A stretch of DNA of 64,000 nucleotides, from the NCBI GenBank assembly GCA_000827205.1, contig KN832555.1, positions 2,881,011 through 2,945,010 on the forward strand. The letters are read 5' to 3'. Every line of letters begins with the position of its first letter. Within the stretch, counting starts at the first letter, position 1. Origin of the DNA: Plicaturopsis crispa FD-325 SS-3 (lineage: Eukaryota > Basidiomycota > Agaricomycetes > Amylocorticiales > Amylocorticiaceae). The translations under genes and the position numbers were made by a program. Below, one piece after another: positions 26,314 to 36,657 of this stretch. Under the pieces are notes generated by a model that made no database searches, had not been told where the DNA came from, and worked only from the letters and a program-made list of their open reading frames with translations.

Positions 26314-27605
26314 CTACAATTGACGATCAGTCACATAACTACCCAAATCGAGGGAAACGAGCTCACGAGGCGCCCATCCCATGGCGTAAAACGCTTCTCG
26401 CGCGGCAGCCTCTTTAGAAACTTGCTTACTCTTCCCGACACCTTGCCCCATAGATATTCCGTTCACTAACGGGACGGAAAATAATAAAACGGAGGAGCAC
26501 GGATCAAAAAAATGGTTATCACAATTGCCGCATGTGCGCGAGAGTCAAAGCTGAGGACAGGGGACTTACCGACGCACTGCACGACCCATTGGCCGGAATG
26601 TGGTGATCCCTGGAATGTCGCGGGATATTCAACCGAGACGCGCCGTTGCGCAGCGGCTTGATTAAATCGGGGGAGAAAGGGGGCATTCGGTTCTGCAGGG
26701 GCGAGGGGATTAGAAAGTGGCGGTGGGAGTGGCGGAGGAGGCAATCTAGGAGGTGGTGGCGGTCCTGGAGGCGGGGGGCCGGGAGGCGGTGGCGGCCCAG
26801 GTGGAGGCGGCTGGTAGAACGTAGGCACCGTTTTCGAACTGGATGGAAATGCGCTCTGAAAATTCTGGTAAGTTATATCTGCTTTGGCCTTTTTTCGAGG
26901 GAAGACGTCTTGTGGCGGAGGTGGGGGTTTGGCCTTCACGTCGATGATGGGCACGTAATTTGGGTCCACGAGTTTACCGATCCAATTTCGCAGTCCGTGG
27001 TACCCGTCTTGGATTACTACGGCTCCGGCATACGCATGAAGCACAGATGGCGCTTCCTTCGGGAAATGAATGTGCGAGTTAGTGCTATGATCGTAGTAGT
27101 TGTCTGGCCGAACGACGTACTGCAGCCAAATCTATGGGTGCCGAACGCGAGTATCGCAACTTTTGCATCAGACGGTACCGGTTCGACCATGCGTCCATAT
27201 TGTTGTCCCATAGCAGGATCTCCCTCTCACTCTGCCGCCCCATTAACCGTGAGCCACACCAGTACACATTGACGTTGTGTAGAGTATTCGACGCACCACA
27301 AGCTCCGCATACTTTATCGTCGGAGTCCGCGCAAACAAGACATCCGTGATCACCGCTTCCAAAGTTGTCCGGCCCAGCTCCGCAAGACGCTGGTTGTCGG
27401 AGTAGTCCTTGGTCGGCGCGCCACCCCGGCTGAGAGATCGGTGCGTGAAGACCTCGAGCGCAAGGTCGCCAGTTAGAGATGGAAGTGCGGGGAGAGCGGG
27501 ATCGGACTGCGTATCGCTGCTTTTTTCGTGTGGGACGAATGCCGACGGCGAATTGGGGCTCGAGTAGACGTCTCCTTGAAAGTGGTCGGAGTGCGAGCGT
27601 TTCAT
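26314..27605 (-). CDS. RNase III-fold plus dsRBD protein with degenerate active site
   Basis: Starts at 27605 (MKRSHSDHFQGDVYS). The RNase III-like domain reads DLALEVFTHRSL, NQRLAELGRTTLEAVITDVLF, then a middle exon with DAWSNRYRLMQKLRYS and an exon with LHAYAGAVVIQDGYHGLRNWI. In active RNase III the signature is NERLEFLGD and the second site is D..EAYIGA. Here the signature Asp is Arg and the late Glu is His, so catalysis is unlikely, as in mL44/Mrpl3-type proteins. A run of Pro-Gly (PPPPGPPPPPGPPPP) links to a C-terminal dsRBD split over two exons: GQWVVQCV, then GKSKQVSKEAAAREAFYAMGW. It ends DLGSYVTDRQL. A role in dsRNA binding, possibly mitochondrial ribosomal, is inference. Five or so introns. 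Confidence 0.72.
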
Positions 27606-28257
27606 GATATCTCGGAGGTGCTATCGCACCCAAATCCCTGGACAAATAGATGAAGATAGGGTAAAATCAGATAGACGTAGCAATGCTGAAAGTCTTGGTG
27701 GCTTGGTCCAACTTAGTCGCGCAGTATTTATCTTGGAGAGATGGGAGTCAGTGGTAAAGCGCTGCAGGTTCAAAGCACTCATTGTCCAGCTATTTTCGGC
27801 AATCGCCGGCCCCGAGCCGCACGTGGCCAAATCTACTGAACGCGTCCGAGTCAAGCGCCTCCACCAAAGAACTTGAAGACAAACAAAACGTGGTGCTGCC
27901 GGTACGCGAGCGCACAAAGACCGACCAAGCCTCAAGGTGGAGGGCATACACAATTTTTATTGACAAGTCATAGCACAACAACAAGCACAACGATATTACA
28001 TTCGCACTATCGTATCGTAAAACAGCGGGCACCCTTGGCTAATAAAAAGTCGTGCTACCCAAGAAAGGAGAAAAACAAAGATAGGTAAAAACGTTCGGGG
28101 GCGCATCGTACACCGGAGCGTGTGGATCGTAGGGGTCGTATGCCGACTAACTTATCATGGCTGGGTCAGACGCATGCCATGCAGTCGAGGGCGAACAGGG
28201 ATACAACGTGTTTTCAAGGGGACGTGCAGGAGAAAGGAGGCGGGTGAGAGGGGTTGT
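27606..28257. other. Intergenic region, RNase III-like promoter side
   Basis: About 650 bp holding the promoter of the RNase III-like gene and the 3' flank of the MARVEL gene. No supported coding region, repeat or RNA gene seen. Confidence 0.4.
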
Positions 28258-29091
28258 TCAGGCGATGAGGTGCCCCCTGAACCCGTCACCACGTCGTGCG
28301 GACGAGATGCCGCGGAAGAGTACGACGATGAGCGCGAATGTGATGAGTATCCTGGGCGCCGCCACAGGCAGTCAGTCAATTGCGCGAACGGGGTGCAGCG
28401 AGCGAATGAGTAGACGCACCAGATCACCCACGCGAAGCCTTCGAGCGCGTTCAGCTGCCCGCAGTACACGAACAAGCCCTCCGCGTTGTTTTGCCTGGAA
28501 TACGCGTTAGGATCGGAAAATTGGGGCGCAGACGCGGGCGCGGGGGGTACGTACTTGCAGTTGAGCCCACCACCAAGATTCTCGGTGATCGCAGCCGCAC
28601 CGGCCGTCCACAATATCCATGTTATGATCAAGCTAGGAAGGCAATCGCCCGTCGTGTCAGTACGCGTGTTGGAGCGCAGGTGCGGCGGGGGACTCACAAG
28701 ACGCCGTGGCTGGCGACGCTGGTGAGCGCGCTGCCGTTCGGGGAGTGAGTAAAGAGCACGCCGTAGAAGAGGCCGAAGAATATGGTCCAGCAGGAGTCGA
28801 AGAGGAGCAGGCGCACGCGGTCGCGCTCGGTCAGGGACTGGTAGTTGTGGTGCGCGTTGAAGCGCGAGGTCAGCCACGCGGAGATGGCGAGCTGGGCACG
28901 GTGTTCGGGTGCCGTTAGTTTTTGGCTTTGATGATAGTCGGGGAACTGACCTCGATGATGCTGAAGAAGACTAGGAGACCAAAGACAACTGCGGAGACCG
29001 ACCGAGTTAGATTTTGGTTGAAATTGCTTTCAATTCAGCGAGATGTGTACTGACTGGGATGGCCCCTGCGAACATGCGTGTCGATTGCCAT
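28258..29091 (-). CDS. MARVEL-domain four-helix membrane protein
   Basis: Small tetraspan membrane protein of the fungal MARVEL type. The start at 29091 reads MAIDTHVRRGHP. Spliced helices: 1 IVFGLLVFFSIIELAISAW; 2 LLLFDSCWTIFFGLFYGVLF; 3 LIITWILWTAGAAAIT, followed by LGGGLNCKQ; 4 ALEGFAWVIWILITFALIVV, ending FRGHLIA at the TGA 28258-28260. The last intron (GTGCGT...CTGACTG...CCCAG) is needed to make helix 4; reading through it gives a hydrophilic Ser-rich tail instead. The Cys pair around the second loop is usual. Length about 170 residues. Role probably in membrane apposition; substrate or partner unknown. Confidence 0.8.
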
Positions 29092-29450
29092 TGCGTTTGC
29101 GTTGTTGCAGTCGTCAAAGTTCGTAGAGAGGGGAAGTGTCTTGGAGCTTGAGAGTGGAACGGAACGATGGGTCGTGTAGAAATACGTTTGCGGGACGCGG
29201 GTACACGGAACCAAAAAAACAATATATTTGTGGCACGACCGACGTCGGACCTACGTCATCTGCCGTGCCGCAGACTCGAGTGCAGTAACTCGAGGTCTCC
29301 AAGGTTATAATTCTATATTATCTCGAATGCCAGTACCGCTTATCAGCAACAAATGATTCTGGAAAAAGGAAAAAGATAAATGGTGTAAGTACAATATAGA
29401 TACATGGTCGGAAAGTCAATTCCCGATAACAAAGTCAGTATTACCATCCT
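29092..29450. other. Short intergenic region
   Basis: About 360 bp between the MARVEL start and the LysM 3' end, both on the minus strand. It is AT-richer than its surroundings near 29310-29400, consistent with a 3' flank and promoter. Nothing else seen. Confidence 0.35.
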
Positions 29451-30191
29451 CTACGGCGGCGGCACGCATACCCGTGCGCCCACAGCCAATCTGTCGCACT
29501 CCAGCCCCACATTCGCAGCCATGAACTGCTCCAGCTTGACCCCATGCGCGCGTGAAATTTCCCAGCAGGTGTCTCCGGCGTGGATGCGATATGGGGTGCT
29601 GCTGTCGGGACAAGGCGATGGCGGTGGGCGGCTGGGCACGAAGCTCGGGTAGACGACGAGCCGCCAGACGAGCAGGAGCACGACGCAGATGATGAGGAAG
29701 AATGGGAACATCGTGCGATAGGCCGCGCCGTTGCCACCAGTCATGTACCGCGCTGGTGAGCGCTGCATCCGCTTCAGTCAGCGGACATGCTCGGAAGAGG
29801 AACGAAGGCATGGCGTACGAGATCCGTCGCGAGCGGTGAATAGCCATCGCCTCGCCTGGGTGCGCCCTCCAGGTCATTGCCCTCCTCCTCCACGCTGCCT
29901 ATCGGTCCCCGCCCGTCTTCGACTGCCACACGGATAAGGACTCTGTATTCACAAATGCGACTTACACTCACCCTTTGTCATCTCGCCAAACTCGGCGCCC
30001 TGTGCACCGCGCCATAAGGAGCCGTCTGAGGTGTCGCGGAAGAAATACTGGCTGGTGTCTGCGTCGTAGCCCACACGTTTCATGCCAGACGGGAGGCGGT
30101 ACTCGTCCTATACACCGAGATTAGCGTGCGTGGTGAGTGCTAGACAATATTGTGCACGACGCACCTCGTCATACTGCGTCCAGCGGCCCAT
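29451..30191 (-). CDS. LysM (CBM50) protein with internal membrane anchor
   Basis: The start at 30191 gives MGRWTQYDE, joined to DEYRLPSGMKRVGYDADTSQ and YFFRDTSDGSLW, a WW-like aromatic N-terminal module with no signal peptide. A linker rich in Asp/Glu/Gly leads to a single strong membrane helix, FPFFLIICVVLLLVWRLVV, then a Pro-rich spacer and one LysM: YRIHAGDTCWEISRAHGVKL, EQFMAANVGLECDRL, ARVCVPPP, ending at 29451. LysM binds chitin or peptidoglycan glycans. The layout (soluble module, helix, LysM outside) suggests a type II membrane protein. Exons in the linker region (29780-29970) are approximate. Confidence 0.75.
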
Positions 30192-30416
30192 GGCACTGTT
30201 ACTGGTGCTTTGCTGTCAGTAGTTGTAGTCTGAGAGTCCAGAGAGACCTCGACGACGGCGGTGGCCCGCTTCCCGTGAGAGCGCTATTTATCTCCGACGG
30301 CGATGGCGTTCTCCGCGCCTATCGAGACAGGGGCTTTCGCATCAAATCTTTCATGTCACATCCATTCGAAAGCAGATCTTTGCTTGATCGTGGCATGGCG
30401 AGCTGCGCTTTACAAT
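30192..30416. promoter_or_regulatory. Promoter region of the LysM gene
   Basis: About 225 bp between the LysM start and the tRNA gene. No distinct element recognised. Confidence 0.3.
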
Positions 30417-30499
30417 TCCCTCTTAGCTCAGTTGGTAGAGCGCGTCACTAGTAAATATACGACATGACGAGGTCAGTCGTTCAAATCGGCTAGAGGGAA
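30417..30499 (+). tRNA. tRNA-Thr (anticodon AGU) with a 10-nt intron
   Basis: The cloverleaf folds cleanly. Acceptor TCCCTCT (30417-30423) pairs with AGAGGGA (30492-30498), discriminator A. D-stem GCTC/GAGC, anticodon stem CGTCA/TGACG, T-stem AGTCG/CGGCT with loop TTCAAAT. The anticodon loop reads CT-AGT-A, and a 10-nt intron (30454-30463) follows position 37, the canonical place for nuclear tRNA introns. AGU decodes Thr (ACU, and ACC after A-to-I editing). Lies alone between the LysM and malic enzyme genes. Confidence 0.93.
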
Positions 30500-30791
30500 T
30501 ATGTTTTGCTCATTTTCGGTGCCCCGACTGCCTTCTAGGCCTCTTTCGAGCGTTCTGGCACCCCGCCGCGTTCCAGTCAACGACGCCAAAACGACGCGTT
30601 CATCTTTTGCTGCGACAGCTTGTCGACTTGCCCTTGACTTGCCTATCGATACCATTTGTTTCCGTGCCTTCCATGCTGCGCAGAGTGCACGTCATTGCTA
30701 TACCCATGACCGGTCCTAGAACCTGATAGCACCACAACCCTGCCAGCCCTTGGCTCCCCACTGGCGGACGTGATCCCAAAATAAATAACAT

Positions 30792-33210
30792 ATGCGTGCT
30801 TTCATCTCCGCGCGAGGCCTTATAGCAATCTTTCGCGATAGCAAAACCAAACCATCGATCCGTCCCCCCTTCATACGCACCGCAACCCATCTCCCACCCG
30901 CTGCAACAGAAATGGCCGCGAAACCAGTGAACTCAGAGCCGGACGACGTCGTGCACCGCGTCGCGAAGCGCGGATCGGCGATTTTGACCGCGCCCCGGTG
31001 GAACAAGGGCACAGCGTTCACCGTGGAGGAGCGCAAGGACTTTCATCTCATCGGCCGACTCCCCTGGCAAGTCAACACGGTGCGTTCTCCCGATTCCCCC
31101 ACTGCATTGTGACGCGGGCGGCGGCTGATATGGACGTGGACGCGCAGCTCGACCAGCAGTGCGCGCGGGCGTACGACCAGCTGAAGTCGCGCGACTCGGA
31201 CATCCGGAAGAACTCGTTCTTGCAGAGCATGAAGGACCAGAACCTCGTCCTGTACTACAGCCTGCTCAGCCGCCATCTGCGCGAGCTGATCCCCATCATC
31301 TACACCCCGTGCGTATAGCCCGTCCCATACTACCACGATGCACGCCTGACGCGCCTTTCGTTGATAGGACAGAGGTACGCGCGAGCTTTACAAGTCTAAC
31401 GCGACTTTGTTGTTGAATCATGCTAGGCCGACGCTATTGCAAATTACTCGCATCTGTTCCGGCGCGCCGAGGGACTTTATCTGACTATAGCTGATGCGGA
31501 CAGTATGGAGGAGGCATTCCTCGAGCAGACGCGCGGGCGTACTATTGATTTGATCGTGTGTTCCGACGCGGAGGCCATCCTCGGGATCGGTGATCAGGGA
31601 GTTGGAGTACGTGAATGTTCAATCACCGTCGAGACCCCACTCATCTGGTTGACGTTATAGGGCATCGGTGTATGTTTCCCCTTCAGACAGATGCCGATTG
31701 GGAAACTAAACGTATAATCTAGATATCTACGGCGAAAGCAGCCATATACACGTATGCCCTTGACTGAGATGACATGTCCCTCTGCGGTATTAACAGTAAG
31801 GCGGCAGGCTGATCGGCGGCATGGATCCTTCAAAGGCGCTCCCAGTCACTCTGGACGTGGGCACCAACAACGAGGACTTGCTCAGTGACGAGCTATACGT
31901 CGTACGTCCTGCCGCAATCAGCTGACCAAACGGTGTCCCTCACACGGACTCGTAGGGATGGCCACACCACCGTGTGCGCGGCAAGGAGTACGACGACTTC
32001 ATCGATAAATTTGTGCAGCTAGTGCGCAAATACCACCCGCACAGTCTCCTGCACTTCGAGGACTTTGGCGTGACCAATGCACAGCGCCTCCTGGAGCAAT
32101 ACCGCGACAAGCATTCGGTGTTCAACGACGATATGTGCGTTATTGATTCTGCGTCCATGTTTTACCACCGCCAGGACACTACTCACGAAAATATAGCCAG
32201 GGCACTGGAGCAGTTACGCTCGCAGCAGTCATGTCCGCGATCGGCGTGACCAAGTCGACACTCGCAGAGCAGCGCTTCGTAGTGTACGGCGCAGGCTCCG
32301 CAGGCCTCGGCATCACGCGGCAGCTACGGGACGCCATCGTGTCCGCAGACAACGTCGACCGCGCCGCCGCATCGAAGCAGTTCTACCTCATCGACAAGCA
32401 CGGGCTCATCAAGGCCTCGCTCGGGCCGGACAACATCCGCGCGGACCTCGCGGACTTTGTGCGCCCGGACGACGAGTGGGGCGCCGCGGGCGAGGTTAGC
32501 CTGCTCGAGGTCGTGCGCAAGGTGCGCCCGACGGTGCTGATTGGGTGCAGCACGCACGCGGGCGCGTTCAGCGAGGAGGTCGTTAGGGCGATGGCGGAGG
32601 GTACGGAGCGCCCGATCATCCTGCCGCTCAGCAATCCGAGCCGGCTGGTCGAGGTCGACCCGAAAGACGCGAACGAGTGGACTGCCGGACGCGCGTTGCT
32701 GGCGACGGGAAGCCCCTTCCCTCCCGCGAAGATGCCGAACGGAAAGGACTACATGTACGTGCCACTTCCTCGACAGCGTCCGCGTGTTCTAACCGTGCGA
32801 TGACCTCAGTATTGCGGAATGTAACAGTAAGAAACGTCTACGTTGGCACCATGACGGTATCAAACTGACGAGAAATGTGTGTAGATGCCCTTATATACCC
32901 CGGACTCGGGTTTGGTGCGATGCTCTGCCAGTCGCGACAGATGACGGACACCATGATCATCGCTGGCGCCCGCCGTCTCGCCTCGCTCTCGCCCGCGCTC
33001 GCAGACCCAGACGACGCCCTGCTGCCCGATTTCGCCGACGCACCCGCCGTAAACTTCGAGGTCGCCGTCGCGGTCGCCGAGCAAGCCGTGGAGGAAGGGA
33101 CTGCCGGTGTTGACTGGGGCAAGGACGAGGTGAGAGCGAAGGCCGAAGCGAAGATATGGAGGCCCGTGTATGGGCGGTATGTGTACGACCCGCAGGGCGA
33201 GGAGTTTTAG
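30792..33210 (+). CDS. MAE1: NAD-type malic enzyme, mitochondrial
   Basis: Oxidative decarboxylation of malate to pyruvate with NAD(P)+. The first ~40 residues ([18 protein letters not shown]...) are basic and free of acid residues except Asp16, fitting a mitochondrial presequence. Spliced family motifs: RNSFLQS-like [95 protein letters not shown] (dinucleotide fold), [27 protein letters not shown]. Two micro-exons are needed: 9 nt at 31660-31668 (GIG) and 17 nt at 32810-32826 (IAECN). The C-terminus ends [10 protein letters not shown]. About ten introns. Cofactor preference cannot be told by eye. Confidence 0.92.
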
Positions 33211-33553
33211 GGGAGGAGATGTCCTGACTCAGTGGGGTCGAAGTAAATGCGCGGACTTCTATGTGTAGCAAGGTGTTCTTGATAGGTGCCATTTGAATGT
33301 AATTTGTACTTGCCCAATTTCTGCATCCGTCGAAACAAACCGTCTTCATTGACGCGGGCCCGGATATCCTTGTTGTGACGCGTAGCGAGCTGGGTACTTA
33401 CATTATTATTGTACGATTATGAATGAGTAGAGTGGTCCTTCGCGATTTGTTTGAGTAGGTATATCTGGCCGAGATTTGCATGCACTCACCTGTGTTACAA
33501 AGTACGCCCAAGTCTTGTATCCTACACATCAGACCTGGCGTGCGGTTCTTCAA
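33211..33553. other. Convergent intergenic region
   Basis: About 340 bp between two 3' ends (malic enzyme and the Trf4-like gene). AT-rich stretch near 33400-33430. Nothing supported. Confidence 0.35.
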
Positions 33554-35345
33554 TCAGGTACTGCGATTTGTTGATGGCTTGCGTTTGTGTTTGCGTCTCG
33601 CCTTGCCGTTATGGGTTGCGGTACTGTCGGCGCGCTGTTCGTTCTTTGCTGCAACCGAGCTCGAATATCCGTCTGGTGGCGCGGGCAGCCTGCCATTAGG
33701 TTGGTTCGTATGTGGCGCCGCTTTCGAAGTGTAATACTTGTCGAAATGCTCCATATCATCTTCCGGCGACATTTTGTGGCGTTTGTGGCGTTTTCCGGGA
33801 GCGCCTGAGCCAACGAGTGAGCAGACTGTCTCCCTCCACCTTAGTGTCTGAGGTTCGTTGTGAGAGCATAGGACATCATTTTATCAGTAAGAGGTGTGTT
33901 CAGGGCGATGCAACGCAACACTCACGTTGCTCGAGATAGACAAGATGCTTCCCAAGAGGTTGTGCGGATCCTGTGCTGGCCGCTGAGAATTTAGAGTAGA
34001 AAATGCTTCCCTGAAGGCCGCGCGGATAGCACGGATACGACCGGCGGATTTTCCGATATCATTCTCGGGATGGACAAGGCACTGCACTGCCAGCTTATCG
34101 GGCTGCTTAGAGTCTACCTTGATCCATGGTGCATCAGCCTTGGGAAGAAGGGCGCGCTTGGTAAGGGAGATATATGACGTCGCATACGGAAAATCGTGGC
34201 CATAGTAGGACAGGAATCCGAGGAGCAGAGTGCCGAGAGACTCCGACTCCAGTGGGTTAGATATGGATTCTTGCGGGAGGCTGGTAGGATTGAGCTTTAT
34301 GCGATGAGCAATGAGTACGCGTTCACATATTAGAGGAGATGGATGTGCGCACCTGGAGAAAGCTGGCCACCATGCAGAATACCGTGTAGCTACTAAGACC
34401 GCTCGTGGATGCATCGGCCATTCCTCGGTGGACAAGGAACATTTTGAGTACGAGGACGAGCGGACGAAGGGCAGGGAACTCGCGCATATACGCTTTCATG
34501 GGTGCGATACCATCAATGCCATCGCCGTTGTTGATGCCGATGTCGACCTTAATCGAGCCTGCAACCCACCGATCAGCCGTTGTTGTCACGCGCCGTAGAC
34601 GAAAACTCGCCGTATCGAGGTGCAGTCTTGAACTGAACTATGGGCACGCGGGCAAAATGCCTCACGTCAACACGGTCCGTGATAGAGTTGTCTATCAGTA
34701 TCCTCTGGAGGGCGAACAGCGAACGTTTCGTCTCATTGGGCCTCCGGACGTCTGGAAGCTTCAGCGCCAGGTCTATATCGCTATATGCCCAGAGAGCAGT
34801 ATGTCGGCGGGGGCTCTATATGTTTAGCGAATTATCCTGACGCACCCATCTGGCAGACACAGATCGACCGCGAGGCTCCCAAAAAGATAGACTTGCGTGT
34901 CCGGATGGCGGAATCTACCACTGCTGGTGATGGTCTGTGTGATTTTGTCTATCACAGTAGAGCGGATCCTCTTCTCTTCTTGCGTTGGCATAATATATGA
35001 CGCAAAGGCAACAATTTCATCGTGCAGTCTGTGCAAAGTGTAGCATTAAATTGCAGATACAGAGTACGGAATCTGCGAAACGCACCTTTGTTCTTTACTC
35101 TCGTATCCAGCAGTGCCCAGAGTGGCGCGCCATGGTGGGTCCGTAGATCCTAGCCCCGGCCCGGGACTATCACTGTGTGGCCTCTTGGTTCGTTTCTTCA
35201 CCTCTGGTAATGCGAGAGGAGTGGTATTTTCGGGGTCGTGCGTGCTGCTTCCTTGAACAAATGTGTTCGGGGAAGGAGATGTCTCTCCCGGGACTGATTG
35301 CATGACCGAAGAATGGCTGTATGATTTCGACGACCCAGATTGCAT
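33554..35345 (-). CDS. Trf4/5 (PAPD5/7)-type nucleotidyltransferase, catalytic residues present
   Basis: Non-canonical poly(A)-polymerase family of the TRAMP complex, which adds short A tails to nuclear RNAs. After a Ser/Pro/Lys-rich N-terminus comes WRATLGTAGYESKEQR, joined to LHDEIVAFASYIMPTQEEKR. Then VYLFGSLAVDLCLP (nucleotide-binding GS), SDIDLAL (34762-34782, first two catalytic Asp) and KVDIGIN (about 34530-34550, third Asp). The PAP-associated domain shows LSSYTVFCMVASFLQ, LNPTSLPQ, ESESLGTLLLGFLSYYG and FPYATSYISL. A last spliced exon gives TLRWRETVCSLVG and a very basic tail (GKRHKRHK, RRKHKRKPS), ending at 33554. Start at 35345 or an upstream ATG at 35417. Divergent paralogue at 36658-38460. 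Confidence 0.78.
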
Positions 35346-35680
35346 GGCGAGAAACACTCTAGTGCGACGTTGGCAAGTCGTTCGGGCTAGGCTAAGAATC
35401 AGACTGCAGCTGCGCATGCCAGTTGCCAGTGCAGTACGTGAGATATATGCCAAGCAGAGAAACGAAAGTGCTAGCGGGACGAATCCAGAGACGGGACTGA
35501 AGCAAGACCGACTCGGAAGCGACACAAGCGTCTTTTCCTGGGACGCGATTGGAACTCAGCGGCGCGCAACTGGTCGGATGCAATACCACGGACCTTCCCC
35601 GCATTCAATCATCTTCCAACTTGCTTCACTGCTGCCAGTACCACCTCTGTACCATCGTTCTACGCTTGCATCCAAACAAT
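35346..35680. promoter_or_regulatory. Divergent promoter region of Trf4-like gene and small conserved gene
   Basis: About 335 bp between two divergent starts. The true start of the Trf4-like gene could lie inside it, since the reading frame stays open to 35525 with a hydrophobic segment (LALSFLCLAYISRTALA) that would be odd for this family. Confidence 0.4.
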
Positions 35681-36188
35681 ATGTCTAACATCCTCGCTCA
35701 ATATCCGCCAGCCCGTAGGCACTCGCCGTGTCATCCGTGTCGCATAGCATCTAACACAATGAATCAATCATTCCAGTGAAAGTCGGAGGCAGGCGCCTCT
35801 CTGTCTCGAAGAGTCAGGCATCCGCATTTTCAAAGGTGTCAAGCTCGCCAACGTATGTACACATCATATCGTTCTGCTTTCCTCAAGACGTGCTCAGGTA
35901 CTCACTTTCCGATGCAGTGACTCTTTCCCCACTCTACCTTCTGAGCCGCGGAGCGTGACACCCGACTACCCCCGCCCCGCCGCTCCAGGCGAGGAGCAGG
36001 AACACTATGCCCCTCCTCACCACGACGAAGACCCTCTGAAGAAGGATAAGAAACAGCAGAAGCATATATACGATATGCAAGGGCGTAAGGCAGACATTCG
36101 GCGCCCGACTAGAGACCTGCTAGGCGGGAAAGGGGCATTCGGTGGCGCTGGCCGCATCGCACAGCCGGCTGGGAAAGGGCTGCAATGA
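35681..36188 (+). CDS. Small conserved hypothetical protein, Lys/Pro-rich
   Basis: Three exons, 35681-35714, 35777-35852 and 35918-36188, join in frame to about 126 residues: MSNILAQYPPALKVGG, RRLSVSKSQASAF, PDYPRPAAPGEEQEHY, KDKKQQKHIYDMQGRKADIR, GGKGAFGGAGRIAQPAGKG. Intron donors are GTAGGC (unusual) and GTATGT. I do not recognise a named domain. The composition (RRLSVS phospho-site-like, basic middle, Gly-rich end) suggests a short, largely disordered protein, perhaps regulatory. It sits between two Trf4-like paralogues that point away from it. Confidence 0.62.
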
Positions 36189-36657
36189 GCTAGTGAGTCA
36201 TGCAGTCGCGAGTGTATGATTATCAAACTGCAGAAAGAAGGGCAATATTGTACGAATAGCCTCACGCCGTCGAAACGACATGTAACACCACCTGTATTCG
36301 CTACCCTCTGTAATTGTTTTATCCCAAGTCCCATTAGTCAAACCTTTCGTTAAAGCGCTGCAGGTTGTGGTACTGGTATATGTGCAGCATTTCGTCGCAT
36401 ACTTCTGAGTTCAAAGCAAGTGAGATGACTCCTCGGAGAAATAGAATCCACGTGGACTTCGCGTGAGCACTCCGACAGACCTCGTGTCGCGGTTCACTTT
36501 GTCACGGACGGTCGATCTTCATATCGTCTTGGGCAGTACTGACGAAGGTTTAGCTTGCCATAGTCGCTGTGGGTGTATCTGCTTGTTTTAGGAGCATTTC
36601 ACTTACTGATCTGGAAGCTACATTAGTGTCGACCTGGTGTCGACAGAGCGATCTGAC
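36189..36657. other. Intergenic region upstream of second Trf4-like gene
   Basis: About 470 bp. Nothing supported. The first exon(s) of the following gene may extend into it, because its visible 5' exon is open upstream of the first ATG. Confidence 0.35.

Noticed and set aside
28155-28877. 240-codon minus-strand frame rich in Arg/Pro
   Set aside because: Mostly shadow of the MARVEL gene; the spliced frame gives four clear membrane helices instead.
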